Assembly: GCA_018268915.1 (NCBI GenBank)
Contig: JAFDVQ010000006.1
Span: 930,001-994,000, forward strand
DNA from: Acidobacteriota bacterium
GTDB lineage: Bacteria > Acidobacteriota > Terriglobia > Terriglobales > Acidobacteriaceae
Length of the DNA stretch: 64,000 nt
Direction: 5' to 3'
Shown: in pieces, positions 55,533-64,000 of the stretch
How the letters are laid out: each line of letters opens with the position of its first letter
How positions within the stretch are numbered: the stretch's first letter is position 1
Translations under genes and position numbers: made by a program
Notes under the pieces: generated by a model
Seen by the model: only the letters and a program-made list of their open reading frames with translations
The model's database searches: none
Told to the model about the DNA's origin: nothing

Positions 55533-55758
55533 GGAGGGGGTTTGCGGCAATGACTTCCTCGAGTTGACCACCTGCGAATGTTCGAGTGTGTTGAAGACAG
55601 CGGATAGCTATTCGATTGCGTTTCGAGAGCGACTGAAACGGCTCAAGTATATCGCGAGGTCTTCAGGCGAGGAGGGCAACCGTCATCGGCCAGAGAGGGA
55701 ATATGTACCTGCCGGATCAAGCTGTTACGCCGGATAATGCGGCGTATAATCGCGCAAG

Positions 55759-58383
55759 ATGCCGCTCGGGGAACATCAGTCCATTGATCATTACGAAATC
55801 CTCGCGCTGATTGGCGCCGGGGGCATGGGCGAGGTGTACCGCGCGCGGGACACTCGACTGAACCGTGATGTCGCCATCAAGGTATTACCCGGGTTCTCGA
55901 GCCCTGAGGCGGACCGTCTGCGACGATTTGAGCAGGAAGCGAGAGCAGCGGCGGCTCTGAATCACCCGAACATTCTGGCGGTCTACCAGATGGGAGTGTA
56001 TGAAGATGCGCCCTATCTGGTCTCAGAGCTGTTGGAAGGCGAGACGCTGCGGGAGCGATTGAAGCGCGGCGCACTACCACTGCGCAAGGTGATCGACTAC
56101 GGCGTGCAAATTGCGAAGGGTCTCGCAGCTGCGCACGAGAAGGGTATCGTTCATCGTGATCTGAAGCCGGAGAATCTGTTCCTCACAAAAGACGGGCAGG
56201 TGAAGATTCTCGATTTCGGCCTGGCGCGGCTCACCCAGGCTACGCCATCAAGTTTTTCGCAAGCACCGCACGAGGTGGAGACGCTTCCGGGGCTGATGAT
56301 GGGCTCGATGGGATACATGTCCCCGGAGCAGGTGCGCGGAGGCACAGCAGACCAGCGATCCGACATTTTCACCTTTGCGGCCGTGCTGTACGAGATGCTG
56401 ACAGGCCAGCGAGCCTTCCAACGGGCGACATCGATTGATGCGATGAGCGCGATCTTGAATGAAGAGCCACCGCCGCTGGCCCAAGTGAAGCCGAATCTCC
56501 CGGTAGGCCTGGACAGGGTGCTGCAACGCGGCCTCGAGAAAAATCCGGAGCAGCGTTTTCAGTCGGCGTCGGATCTTGGTTTTGCGCTGGAGTCGATGTC
56601 GGATGCGACGCACTCGACATTTGTGACAACTCGAGGCTTTCAACGAGAGCCTGCGGCGGGATCGAAGCGGAGACTCGTGCTGGCGATTGTTGCTGGATTG
56701 GCAGTTGCGATCGCTGTAGCGGCGTGGATGTGGATGAAGCCAATGCCGGAGCCGCAGGTTGCGAACTACGTACAGCTGACTCACGACGGCGTACAGAAGT
56801 CGCTGATAGGGATGGATGGATCGCGCATATTCCTGACTATGGGCGATTCGGGCCGGGAGCAAACGGCAGCCATTCCTGTGGGTGGGGGCGAGCCCGGAAG
56901 GATCGCAATGCCGGGAGTGGATATGGTTCCGGTGGATATGTCTCCGGATGGATCGTCGTTCCTGGTTGTGGATGGAACCGGTTATCCAACAACGGGACCT
57001 CTATGGAGTTTGCCGGTGCTGGGAGGTTCACCGCGAAGGCTGGGAGACGCAACCGGTCACACGGCGACGTGGTCTGCGGATGGCAAGCGGATGGCTTTTG
57101 CAAACGGAACCGACGTCTTCATCGCGAGCGCAGATGGCTCAGGAGCCCGCAAGATCGCAACGATGAAGAACTTCGTGTCAGGGTTGGCAATTGCGCCTGA
57201 TGACTCAGAAGTCCGCGTGGAGACGGAAGAGATATCGCAGAGCGGCTCGAGCGTAGTTGTGGGCGAACGATCAGTTTGGAGAGTCAAAACGACGGGTGGC
57301 GAGCCGGTGCCACTAGTTGCGGACTGGCCGAACACGCGAAATGAGTGCTGCGGGCAGTGGACAGCCAATGGAAGATTTTTCGTTTTCCAGTCGCAGGGGC
57401 AGATTTGGGCTATCCCAGGAGAGGCGAGTACCTTTCACAAAAATGAGAAGCCAATCCAATTGACGTCGAGCCCGATGCAGCTGCAATCGCCTCTGACTAG
57501 CCGCGACGGGAAGAAGCTGTTTGTAGTAGGAATGACGTTTCGCGGAGAGCTTACAAGCTTCGACGTGAAGAGCGGGACGGCTTCGCTCTTCATGGGGGGT
57601 ATCTCCGCAGACTGGATGGAGGCTTCGCGAGACGGTAAACAGGTTGTGTACGTCTCTTACCCGCAGGGCGATTTGTGGAGGAGTAATACAGACGGGACGG
57701 AGCGAGTGCAGCTAACTTTTGCGCCGTTGAAGCCAGTGTTGCCGCGCTGGTCGCCAGACGGGCAGAAGATTCTGTTCTTTGAATTTCCAGGCGGGCCGAA
57801 TCATCCTGGGAAGATCTACGAGATTCCAGCCGCGGGAGGAACTCCGCGACCGTTGCTGCCGAATGACAATCAAAACCAGCAAGATCCGACGTGGTCGGCC
57901 GATGGCAAACGCATCGCGTTCAGCGGAGATGCGAACGATGCCAATCGGACGCCAGGACCAGCGATCAAGATTCTGAGCGAGGCAGCAGGAGAAGTCTCTG
58001 CACTTCCAGGCTCTGAGAAGATGTTCTCGCCGCGATGGTCACCGGATGGGCGGTACCTCACAGCCATGACCAGTGATTCGAGCCATCTGATGCTCTTCGA
58101 TTTTCAGACACAGCAATGGAAAGAGATCGGAAAGGGCACGCTGAGCTGGTTGAACTGGTCGCGCGACAGCCAATACATCTTCATGAAGGATCTCACTGGC
58201 AAGGGAGCAGTGGAGCGTGTCCGCGTCTCTGACGGGAAGGTGGAGAAAATCGTCGATCTAGGAGGCTTTGTATTCACGGGTCTCGGGGGAGGCTCTGTCT
58301 CGGTGGCGCCGGATGGATCGGCACTGCTGTTGCGTGACCGCGGAACGCAGGACATCTACGCCCTGGACTGGATCGAGCCCTGA
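55759..58383 (+). CDS. Ser/Thr protein kinase with TolB-like propeller
   Basis: 874 residues. Kinase domain (about 10-270): LIGAGGMGEVYRARDTRLNRDVAIKVL with Lys41, HRDLKPEN with the catalytic Asp134, DFGLARL, and GSMGYMSPEQVRG. A membrane span (about 302-322, LVLAIVAGLAVAIAVAAWMWM) follows. The outer part (about 335-874) consists of PD40/TolB propeller blades: MSPDGSSFLVVDGTG, WSADGKRMAFANGTD, WSPDGQKILFFEFPGG, WSPDGRYLTAMTSD. It senses an external signal and phosphorylates inner targets. This design is common in Acidobacteria. Confidence 0.93.
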   Translation: MPLGEHQSIDHYEILALIGAGGMGEVYRARDTRLNRDVAIKVLPGFSSPEADRLRRFEQEARAAAALNHPNILAVYQMGVYEDAPYLVSELLEGETLRERLKRGALPLRKVIDYGVQIAKGLAAAHEKGIVHRDLKPENLFLTKDGQVKILDFGLARLTQATPSSFSQAPHEVETLPGLMMGSMGYMSPEQVRGGTADQRSDIFTFAAVLYEMLTGQRAFQRATSIDAMSAILNEEPPPLAQVKPNLPVGLDRVLQRGLEKNPEQRFQSASDLGFALESMSDATHSTFVTTRGFQREPAAGSKRRLVLAIVAGLAVAIAVAAWMWMKPMPEPQVANYVQLTHDGVQKSLIGMDGSRIFLTMGDSGREQTAAIPVGGGEPGRIAMPGVDMVPVDMSPDGSSFLVVDGTGYPTTGPLWSLPVLGGSPRRLGDATGHTATWSADGKRMAFANGTDVFIASADGSGARKIATMKNFVSGLAIAPDDSEVRVETEEISQSGSSVVVGERSVWRVKTTGGEPVPLVADWPNTRNECCGQWTANGRFFVFQSQGQIWAIPGEASTFHKNEKPIQLTSSPMQLQSPLTSRDGKKLFVVGMTFRGELTSFDVKSGTASLFMGGISADWMEASRDGKQVVYVSYPQGDLWRSNTDGTERVQLTFAPLKPVLPRWSPDGQKILFFEFPGGPNHPGKIYEIPAAGGTPRPLLPNDNQNQQDPTWSADGKRIAFSGDANDANRTPGPAIKILSEAAGEVSALPGSEKMFSPRWSPDGRYLTAMTSDSSHLMLFDFQTQQWKEIGKGTLSWLNWSRDSQYIFMKDLTGKGAVERVRVSDGKVEKIVDLGGFVFTGLGGGSVSVAPDGSALLLRDRGTQDIYALDWIEP

Positions 58384-58415
58384 AGCATTCTGGAGTTGAG
58401 TTTGTCGGGAAGGAT

Positions 58416-58491
58416 TGGTGGAGCTGAGCGGGATCGAACCGCTGGCCTCCTCGTTGCGAACGAGGCGCTCTCCCAGCTGAGCTACAGCCCC
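58416..58491 (-). tRNA. tRNA-Ala (anticodon CGC)
   Basis: Read on the minus strand: acceptor GGGGCTG pairs with CAGCTCC, then A-CCA encoded. Anticodon arm CCTCG-TTCGCAA-CGAGG gives anticodon CGC (Ala, codon GCG). T arm AGCGGTTCGATCCCGCT. 76 bases. It lies just after the kinase gene, in opposite orientation. Confidence 0.95.
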
Positions 58492-58598
58492 ACAGACTTT
58501 CTATAGTTTACCAGCGGAAGGGCAATCGGCAAAGAGCGCCTGGGCGATGATTCGCTCACGGTGATTACCGGAGGATTGAGCGAACTCCGTAATCGGAA

Positions 58599-60923
58599 TT
58601 AGTAGTAATAGCGCGTCTTGAGAGCCCACGGAGACTTGGGATAGCGCTTGTGCAGCAGTTCGAAGGCGGCTTTGCTGACCGGCGTGTAGACGGACTTAGC
58701 ATCGGCGGATCGGTTTGAATCCCAGGATTCGCAGGCATAGTGGCCTGCGCGTACGGTGAGAGCGAGTGCCTCCGGAACTTGAGGGTCGTTTTGATGATCT
58801 TTGGCGTAGTCAACTACGCGGCGCCCGATGAGTGCGATGGAATCTGGAAGTTCCTGCAGATGCTGATACTCGGTTTTGGCGAGAGCTGCAGCGGAAGGTG
58901 CGAGAAATGCTGGAGTGGGCTGTTTGTCGGCTTTTTGTTGAGCCGACTCCATGGAATCTTCGGGGTTATGCGGCTTGTTCCACGGCTTGCACCACCAATT
59001 GTCGCGGAAGTCGTCGAACTGGCTAAAACTCGCGACACGGGGAATGCCGGGTTCCAGGTATGGACGAATACCAGGATTGCGCAGGATGAAGAGGCTGGCG
59101 CGGAACCCGACGCCGGTTCCAGCGTCGTCGCGCATTGCCTTGGGAAGAGCGGGCGCTATTTGTGCTGCGCGGCCGGAATCCTGAAGCAAGACAGCGCGAG
59201 TCCAGGCAACGATTGCGATTTGCTCCCGCAAGTTTGCAGGGAGAATTGTAGATTGCGCCGCCTTGATGAGCGCGCCAATCGAAAGTTGACGATTTACCAC
59301 TGCGGCTCCGTCTTCGCCTAGTTCGAGCGGCTGCCTGAGGGCAGGGCAATCCGCGCCGAGTTTTGGCGGCTTGAACCTTGCATTGCACAAGGATTGCAGG
59401 GTCTCTGCCGGCGAGGAGCCGGTGGCGAGAACTGTGCGCGGCGCGAATCGCAAGAACTCATCAAGGTCTCGCGCTACTTGCATGCGCTCGCCGAGCAGCG
59501 CATTGAGCGTAGAACTAGGCTTCTGGCGTTGCAGCGGAGGCAACGCAGCATCGAGGAGGACTCGCGCTTCATCGGTGCGCTTGAGTGCAATGAGAAGACG
59601 CGCGCGGTGATAAAAGGCTGTGTCGTATGCGGGCGTTCCGGGAGCGATTCTGGCCGCTTCGTCGATGAGCGATGGCGTAAATGCATCTGACGGTCCGGCT
59701 TTAGAAAGAGCAATCATGAGCCACGGGAGAGCATGGCCTTGCTGCCACGAGGTGAAAGCGGTTGCTGCGTCTGTACCACCGCGCCATGCGTGGATCCAAG
59801 CGAGCAGAGGAGGAGGACTCTTGATTTGAAGCCGTTTGGTGAGAAGCCAATTGAGATCTTTGATGTCGTTAGAGAAATCAGGATCAGGTGCGGGACCGGC
59901 GAGCGCAGCACAAATCTCCTGTACGCGTTCCTCCGGCTCAGTGCGAATTCGGATGAAGTTTAGCTCGTGCTCAATGATGGAACGAGACGGGGGCGGGTTA
60001 TGTGCATTGAGCAAACCCTGGAGCATGTTTTGCGCTGCGATCATGGTGGGCTTGTCGTAGCTCGCCAGCTCGCCTCCGTAGGGATCAGTGGGGCTGCCCA
60101 TCGCGAAAGCCTTACGCACAGTGGCGCGCGCGGCGAGATAAATGCCCCACGATTGCCAGTGCGAGGTCTGATCCTGGCTGATGAGATCAAATTGCCGGAT
60201 AGCTTCGTCGAATTTTTTGCCATAGAGAGCAGCTGAAGCGATCTGATAAGCGCGATCGGTTTTCAGCAGCGCAGGGGCCTCAGCGCTCGCCGATGAGGGT
60301 ACAGCCGAGGATTTCCCTGCGCAATTCGAGAACACTGTGTCTTGCGCCCGGATCCAGTCGACCAGCCAGGGACTCTGCTTGCCCCACGTTTCAGCGCGCT
60401 TCTTGAGCGTCACATAGGCATTCTCGAAAGCAGCGTCAGGGCAGTTGAGATAGTTCTCGTCGAAGACGATGTTGCCTTCATAGTCGGTGGGGAATGATGA
60501 CTTTTGATCTGCAGATGCAGCTTGAGGAACATACCTGACGCGCTCCGCCAGCCAGAGTTTTGGTGGTTGAGCCGCCTGATGAGCTTTGATCTCCGCCTGC
60601 TGCGCTTCATAGACTTCGTCGGGGGAGAGAATGCGCCCGCTTTCTGCAACCCGAGTCCGGTCGGCGGGAGCGTAGAATTTGAGTTCCTCTTCAGAAAGCT
60701 TTCCTGCATTGAGGTAACGATACGCCACGGCGTACTCGTTGGAGTCAAAGCCGGCTTGCAGAATTCCCAATTGCCCTTTTGCAAATGCCTGAAGGTCATC
60801 CGGGGCGCCGGTTCTAACGAAGATGTCTGGCTCAAACCAGGGTCCGCAGGCATTGACGGTATGCATCGGGAGGAAAATGACAGCGAGGATGAAAGCAAGC
60901 AGGGCGAGAGAGCGGGATCTCAT
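58599..60923 (-). CDS. large exported protein, unrecognised
   Basis: 774 residues from the ATG at 60923 (GGAG 8 bases before). Signal peptide MRSRSLALLAFILAVIFLP then NACGPWFEPDIF, so the mature protein may begin near CGPW. The body is helical with TPR-like pairs (AFENAYVTLKKRAETWGKQS, IRQFDLISQDQTSHWQSW, HRARLLIALKRTDEARVLLDAALPPL). Its start overlaps the stop of the DUF3142 gene (ATGA), so the two are translated together. Not assigned to a family. Ends with a typical C-terminal Tyr-rich tail (KTRYYY). Confidence 0.75.
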   Translation of the reverse strand: MRSRSLALLAFILAVIFLPMHTVNACGPWFEPDIFVRTGAPDDLQAFAKGQLGILQAGFDSNEYAVAYRYLNAGKLSEEELKFYAPADRTRVAESGRILSPDEVYEAQQAEIKAHQAAQPPKLWLAERVRYVPQAASADQKSSFPTDYEGNIVFDENYLNCPDAAFENAYVTLKKRAETWGKQSPWLVDWIRAQDTVFSNCAGKSSAVPSSASAEAPALLKTDRAYQIASAALYGKKFDEAIRQFDLISQDQTSHWQSWGIYLAARATVRKAFAMGSPTDPYGGELASYDKPTMIAAQNMLQGLLNAHNPPPSRSIIEHELNFIRIRTEPEERVQEICAALAGPAPDPDFSNDIKDLNWLLTKRLQIKSPPPLLAWIHAWRGGTDAATAFTSWQQGHALPWLMIALSKAGPSDAFTPSLIDEAARIAPGTPAYDTAFYHRARLLIALKRTDEARVLLDAALPPLQRQKPSSTLNALLGERMQVARDLDEFLRFAPRTVLATGSSPAETLQSLCNARFKPPKLGADCPALRQPLELGEDGAAVVNRQLSIGALIKAAQSTILPANLREQIAIVAWTRAVLLQDSGRAAQIAPALPKAMRDDAGTGVGFRASLFILRNPGIRPYLEPGIPRVASFSQFDDFRDNWWCKPWNKPHNPEDSMESAQQKADKQPTPAFLAPSAAALAKTEYQHLQELPDSIALIGRRVVDYAKDHQNDPQVPEALALTVRAGHYACESWDSNRSADAKSVYTPVSKAAFELLHKRYPKSPWALKTRYYY

Positions 60924-61687
60924 CGAAGTCTCCGGAGCGTATTGTTCGGCGAGTCTGCGCGCCAGCCGTTGTCGGCGAAGATGTAAAGGCGTTTGCCGTC
61001 GAGATTGGAAGGCCACGGTTCCGTAGTAGAGATGCCGTAGGAGTTTCGGCAGAGTGGTTCCCGAATGACGAAGTCATCCGCAATTGGTGACGCGAGGCGA
61101 TGATCCGGCTCCATGCGAAACATCATTGGTACTGCTTCGTCGACTGGAAGGCCGCTAATCCAGTTATCCCAACTGCACCAGGAGGCAAGCGCGGTAATTG
61201 AGAGTGGCAGGTTGGGTGGCATCTTCTCTCGAAGATCAGCCAGGATATCGCGATAGAAGGTGCGTTGCGAGGCGGTGGCGTCGAAGTCGATCTGCAGGGC
61301 TGCCGCTCCGGTCTCAGTGGCGCTATCCAGAATTGCGGTTACGGCGTCTGCACGGTTACTGGCGGTGAGCATGGCGGTTCGTGGGGCTTCGATTCGTACT
61401 ACCGGAATTCTTTTGGCGGACTCAGGAATGGCTAGCGAATTGCGGCGAATTTGTGTGTCTACCGATGAGCCAATCGTGATCGTTCGATCGAGGTAGGCGA
61501 TTGCATATCGTTGAGGATCAATGCTGCGGAGGTCTTCACGGCGTTCCCACGCCCATAGAGTAATGCGCGGCAGTGCTGCCATCCGGCCCGGCACTTGGGG
61601 CAGCGCATCGGAGCGGATGGCGAAAGAAACGAACAGCGCAATGGACGCGATACAGGTGTAGTTCCACAGCTTGTTCGAGATGTGCAT
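60920..61687 (-). CDS. DUF3142-like exported protein
   Basis: 255 residues from the ATG at 61687; the longer frame to 61807 overlaps the TetR gene. N-terminal hydrophobic segment (WNYTCIASIALFVSFAI) as signal or anchor. LPRITLWAWERREDLRSIDPQRYAIAYLDRTI is the opening of DUF3142, and later AALQIDFDATASQRTFYRDILADLREKMPPNLPLSITALASWCSW is typical of that family, a probable TIM-barrel related to glycoside hydrolases. Function unknown. It overlaps the next gene by ATGA, and begins 76 bases from the TetR gene stop. Confidence 0.8.
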   Translation of the reverse strand: MHISNKLWNYTCIASIALFVSFAIRSDALPQVPGRMAALPRITLWAWERREDLRSIDPQRYAIAYLDRTITIGSSVDTQIRRNSLAIPESAKRIPVVRIEAPRTAMLTASNRADAVTAILDSATETGAAALQIDFDATASQRTFYRDILADLREKMPPNLPLSITALASWCSWDNWISGLPVDEAVPMMFRMEPDHRLASPIADDFVIREPLCRNSYGISTTEPWPSNLDGKRLYIFADNGWRADSPNNTLRRLR

Positions 61688-61763
61688 TGAGCGTGGTTCC
61701 ACAATGCACCAGAGGGGACTGGAAATCAAGTCCAGCGATCTGACGAGGCAGGCGCGATATCGA

Positions 61764-62324
61764 TCAGCGACGTGTGAGCAGGTCGGGGAGACCCGCGATT
61801 GTCTCAAGAAAAATTTTGCGGTTGCCGGTAACGCGGGAGAGAACTAACGAGCCTTCGATCTGTATGAGCGCCTCACGGGCGCGGTCTTCAGCGAGGCGGC
61901 GGCTGAGGCCGCTCTCGCGAGCAACGGCTGCAAAGGATTCGAGCCAGGATTTGTAGGCGCCAGAGAGTGCGGCTGCGAGTTCGGGTGGACCGCCCCGGAG
62001 AGAGAGGGCGTCAAGGACACAAGGTTTGGAGCCGTCGCCGTAGAAGGTGCGCAGTGCGCGAGAGACTGCCTTAATGCGGTCGGTGGCCGGACCAGGTCCA
62101 TTGAGTGGACCGAAGATATCGCTCTCAAACCATTGGCCCACGTGAGCGGCGGCAGCGAGGGCCATGTCTCTTTTTCCGCCGGGGAAACGGTAGTAGAGGC
62201 TGGCCTTCTCGAGGCCGGTGGCGGCGGCCAGGTCGTTGAGGCTGGTGCCTTCGTAACCCTGCTGACGGAACAGGTCGAGGGCCTTTTCGGCGATAGTGCC
62301 GTCGTTGATACGTGAGTGGACCAC
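61764..62324 (-). CDS. TetR-family regulator
   Basis: 186 residues from a GTG at 62324. The helix-turn-helix is NDGTIAEKALDLFRQQGYEGTSLNDLAAATGLEKASLYYRFPGGKRDMALA, standard for TetR. The C-terminal ligand domain is of the LfrR/ethR-like general kind (GDGSKPCVLDALSLRG). It is divergent from the alpha/beta hydrolase, with two TetR-type palindromes in between, so it probably represses both. The ligand is unknown. Confidence 0.9.
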   Translation of the reverse strand: MVHSRINDGTIAEKALDLFRQQGYEGTSLNDLAAATGLEKASLYYRFPGGKRDMALAAAAHVGQWFESDIFGPLNGPGPATDRIKAVSRALRTFYGDGSKPCVLDALSLRGGPPELAAALSGAYKSWLESFAAVARESGLSRRLAEDRAREALIQIEGSLVLSRVTGNRKIFLETIAGLPDLLTRR

Positions 62325-62334
62325 GGAAGTATTT

Positions 62335-62378
62335 TACCGTCTGTTCGAAAACTTTTTAACTTTACCGATCGTTCGGTA
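62335..62378. promoter_or_regulatory. TetR operator region
   Basis: Site 1 (62363-62378): TACCGA-TCGT-TCGGTA, a 6+4+6 inverted repeat. Site 2 (62335-62350): TACCGTCTGTTCGAAA, a degenerate match in the same 16-base frame, 28 bases away. Both lie between the divergent TetR and hydrolase genes. Confidence 0.7.
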
Positions 62379-62449
62379 TCTAAGAAAACAGATGCCGCCC
62401 AAGACCGCAAGGATGCAAGGCAGCTCAATACCTTCGAAAAGGAATAGCC

Positions 62450-63367
62450 ATGACAAATTCGACACTGCAACTTGAAGATCGCGGAAGCTCCTCCGTCCAG
62501 CTGCCTCGTGTGTACTACCGAACTGCGAAGGTGGAGGGACTAACTCTCTTCTATCGTGAGGCAGGATCAGATCACGCCCCCACTGTGGTACTGCTGCACG
62601 GATTCCCATCCTCGTCGCACATGTATCGCAACCTGATTCCCGCGTTGGCCACGAGGTATCACGTGGTCGCGCCGGACTATCCGGGATTCGGGTACAGCGA
62701 TGCGCCGGCAGCTGAGAAGTTCGAGTACACGTTCGATCACCTTGCGGAGATAGTGAATCGTTTTCTGGAGCAGAAGGGTATCGAGAAGTATTCGATCTAC
62801 ATACAGGATTACGGGTCGCCGGTGGGATTCCGGCTGGCGACGGCTCATCCGGAGCGAGTGCAGGCGATCATCTCGCAGAACGGCAACGCTTACGACGAGG
62901 GTTTGTCGGCGTTCTGGGGAGAGTACCTGCAGCCGTACTGGAAGGAGCGCAATGCGGCGACGGAAGCCAAGATGCGCGGCCTGCTCTCGCTCGAGGCAAC
63001 GAAGATGCAGTACCTGACGGGCGTGCGGGATGCCGAGCAGGTGAGCCCGGATGCGTGGCAGCAAGATCAGGCGCTGCTGGATCGCGTGGGTAACCAGGAG
63101 ATTCAGCTGGATCTGTTCTACGACTACCGGAACAATTTGCCGTTGTATCCGGCGTGGCACGAGTATCTGCGGACGAAGCGGCCGCCTGTACTTCTGGTGT
63201 GGGGAAAGAACGATCAGATCTTCATCGAGCCGGGTGCGCGGGCGTTTCTGCGGGATCAGCCGGAGGCGGAGTTGCACCTGCTGGACACCGGACACTTCGC
63301 GCTGGAGGAGGATGCGGAGACGATCGGAAGGTTGATGCTGGATTTTCTCGGGCGGAAGGTGAAGTAG
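62450..63367 (+). CDS. alpha/beta hydrolase, haloalkane dehalogenase/epoxide hydrolase-like
   Basis: 305 residues; AAGGAAT before the [38 protein letters not shown] is the oxyanion and strand-turn region (H-G-x-P as in epoxide hydrolases). The nucleophile is Asp in [13 protein letters not shown], as in D-type dehalogenases and epoxide hydrolases, not Ser. [11 protein letters not shown] and [11 protein letters not shown] supply the acid and His. It acts on a small hydrophobic halide or epoxide, or an unknown ester. Divergent TetR control with operators just upstream fits an inducible detoxifying enzyme. Confidence 0.88.
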   Translation: MTNSTLQLEDRGSSSVQLPRVYYRTAKVEGLTLFYREAGSDHAPTVVLLHGFPSSSHMYRNLIPALATRYHVVAPDYPGFGYSDAPAAEKFEYTFDHLAEIVNRFLEQKGIEKYSIYIQDYGSPVGFRLATAHPERVQAIISQNGNAYDEGLSAFWGEYLQPYWKERNAATEAKMRGLLSLEATKMQYLTGVRDAEQVSPDAWQQDQALLDRVGNQEIQLDLFYDYRNNLPLYPAWHEYLRTKRPPVLLVWGKNDQIFIEPGARAFLRDQPEAELHLLDTGHFALEEDAETIGRLMLDFLGRKVK

Positions 63368-63370
63368 ATT

Positions 63371-63420
63371 CAGTGGTCAGTGGTCAGTGGTCAGAGATCA
63401 GGGATCAGTGTTCAGTTCTT
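63371..63420. repeat. AGTGGTC short tandem repeat
   Basis: CAGTGGTCAGTGGTCAGTGGTCAG followed by further variants (AGATCAGGGATCAGTGTTCAG). Lies between the hydrolase and the next gene. Confidence 0.65.
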
Positions 63421-63481
63421 GGCGGCGCGAATATCTGTCGATCGCTGGGCACTGACCCGGTTGGTTTATGAGGAGGCTGCG

Positions 63482-64000
63482 ATGCGGGATGTGTATGCAC
63501 AGACGATGTTCTCGGAGCCGTCGAAGAGGCTGCAGGAACGGGCTGGGTCGCGGGAGATGTATGAGCGGATGGCCTGGTCGGAACGATTCGAGGATGGTCT
63601 CAGCGAGTTCGAGAGGGAGTTCATTGAGGCGCGGGACAGCTTCTATATGGCGACGGTGACGCCGGATGGGTGGCCCTACATTCAGCATCGCGGAGGTCCG
63701 GCCGGGTTTCTGAAAGTGATGGACGAGAAGACGCTCGCGTTTGCGGATTACAGCGGGAACAAACAGTACATTTCAGCGGGCAATTTGAGCGTGAATGATC
63801 GTGTGTCGTTGTTCCTCATGGACTATCCGGACCAGGCACGGCTGAAGATCATCGGGCATACGCGGGTGTTGAGTCCGGGTGAGAGTCCGGAGATCGAGAA
63901 GCAACTTCTCAAGGAGTTCGGGGCAAAGGTAGAGAGCGTCGTCGCGATCACGGTTGCCGGGTATGACTGGAATTGCTCGCAGCACATTACGCCGCGGTTC
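63482..64000 (+). CDS. PNPOx-like flavin protein, 5' part
   Basis: 173 codons, open to the end of the window. AGGAGG lies 5 bases before the ATG at 63482. From about residue 40 the sequence is that of PNPOx-like split-barrel proteins: FIEARDSFYMATVTPDGWPYIQHRGGPAGFLKV, then LAFADYSGNKQYISAGNLSVNDRVSLFLMDYP and LKIIGHTRVLSPGE. It likely binds FMN. The C-terminal part is cut off by the window edge. It follows the TetR-linked hydrolase on the same strand. Confidence 0.85.
   Translation, partial: MRDVYAQTMFSEPSKRLQERAGSREMYERMAWSERFEDGLSEFEREFIEARDSFYMATVTPDGWPYIQHRGGPAGFLKVMDEKTLAFADYSGNKQYISAGNLSVNDRVSLFLMDYPDQARLKIIGHTRVLSPGESPEIEKQLLKEFGAKVESVVAITVAGYDWNCSQHITPRF

Overview
The window looks like the chromosome of an acidobacterium (Acidobacteriota, class Terriglobia, probably Acidobacteriaceae). 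This is inferred from gene content, not from a marker gene. The clues are a PadR regulator coupled to a very long FtsX/MacB-type permease (the ADOP arrangement), a Ser/Thr kinase fused to a TolB-like propeller, several exported propeller and Ig-like proteins, a C-terminal remnant of the acidobacterial VWFA-related family, and many short palindromic repeats ending in GGGGCACCC. Base composition is moderately high GC. No transposase, integrase, phage gene or CRISPR array was seen.

Layout. 1-8 kb: the end of an NHL-like propeller gene, two tandem paralogous exported proteins, pyrG, an HhH-like protein, kdsA, and a B12-type radical SAM protein coupled to a small membrane protein. 8-12.6 kb: the unit padR - ADOP permease - GntR regulator, with a strong promoter whose -10 box lies in a 28-bp palindrome. 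12.6-18.1 kb: two large M50 (site-2 type) protease paralogues, one in an operon with an ankyrin protein, with a SnoaL-like gene between them. 18-30 kb: an S9 peptidase, a large Ig-like/propeller lipoprotein, an exported protein made of 11-residue LEA-like repeats, a VOC-lumazine synthase fusion gene overlapping nusB, YtxH-like and coiled-coil membrane proteins, a YVTN propeller and a GH51 arabinofuranosidase. 30-40 kb: tRNA-Glu, a 1,135-residue exported protein (propeller, chitobiase-type repeats, L-type lectin), a close homologue of GDP-mannose 3,5-epimerase, two PilZ proteins (one with a DUF192-like N-terminus), a minimal M50 peptidase and a BON lipoprotein.

40.5-47.1 kb is a coherent metabolic cassette: a CoA-transferase, a 2-oxoacid:ferredoxin oxidoreductase (delta, alpha, fused beta-gamma), a branched-chain aminotransferase and glutamate dehydrogenase. 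Together these would convert branched-chain amino acids to acyl-CoAs, reduced ferredoxin and NAD(P)H, or run in reverse. 47-54 kb: a flavin monooxygenase-like protein, DUF2164, a VWFA remnant, a DUF3147 pair, pyrophosphatase, and hrcA-grpE-dnaJ without dnaK. 54-64 kb: a HAD-UbiA fusion, the Ser/Thr kinase-propeller, tRNA-Ala, a coupled pair (DUF3142 and a large unrecognised exported protein), a TetR regulator divergent from an alpha/beta hydrolase with a clear operator between them, and the start of a PNPOx-like gene cut by the window edge.

Starts were chosen by ribosome-binding sites, overlaps and family N-termini. Family assignments rest on visible motifs and recall of the families; no database search was run.
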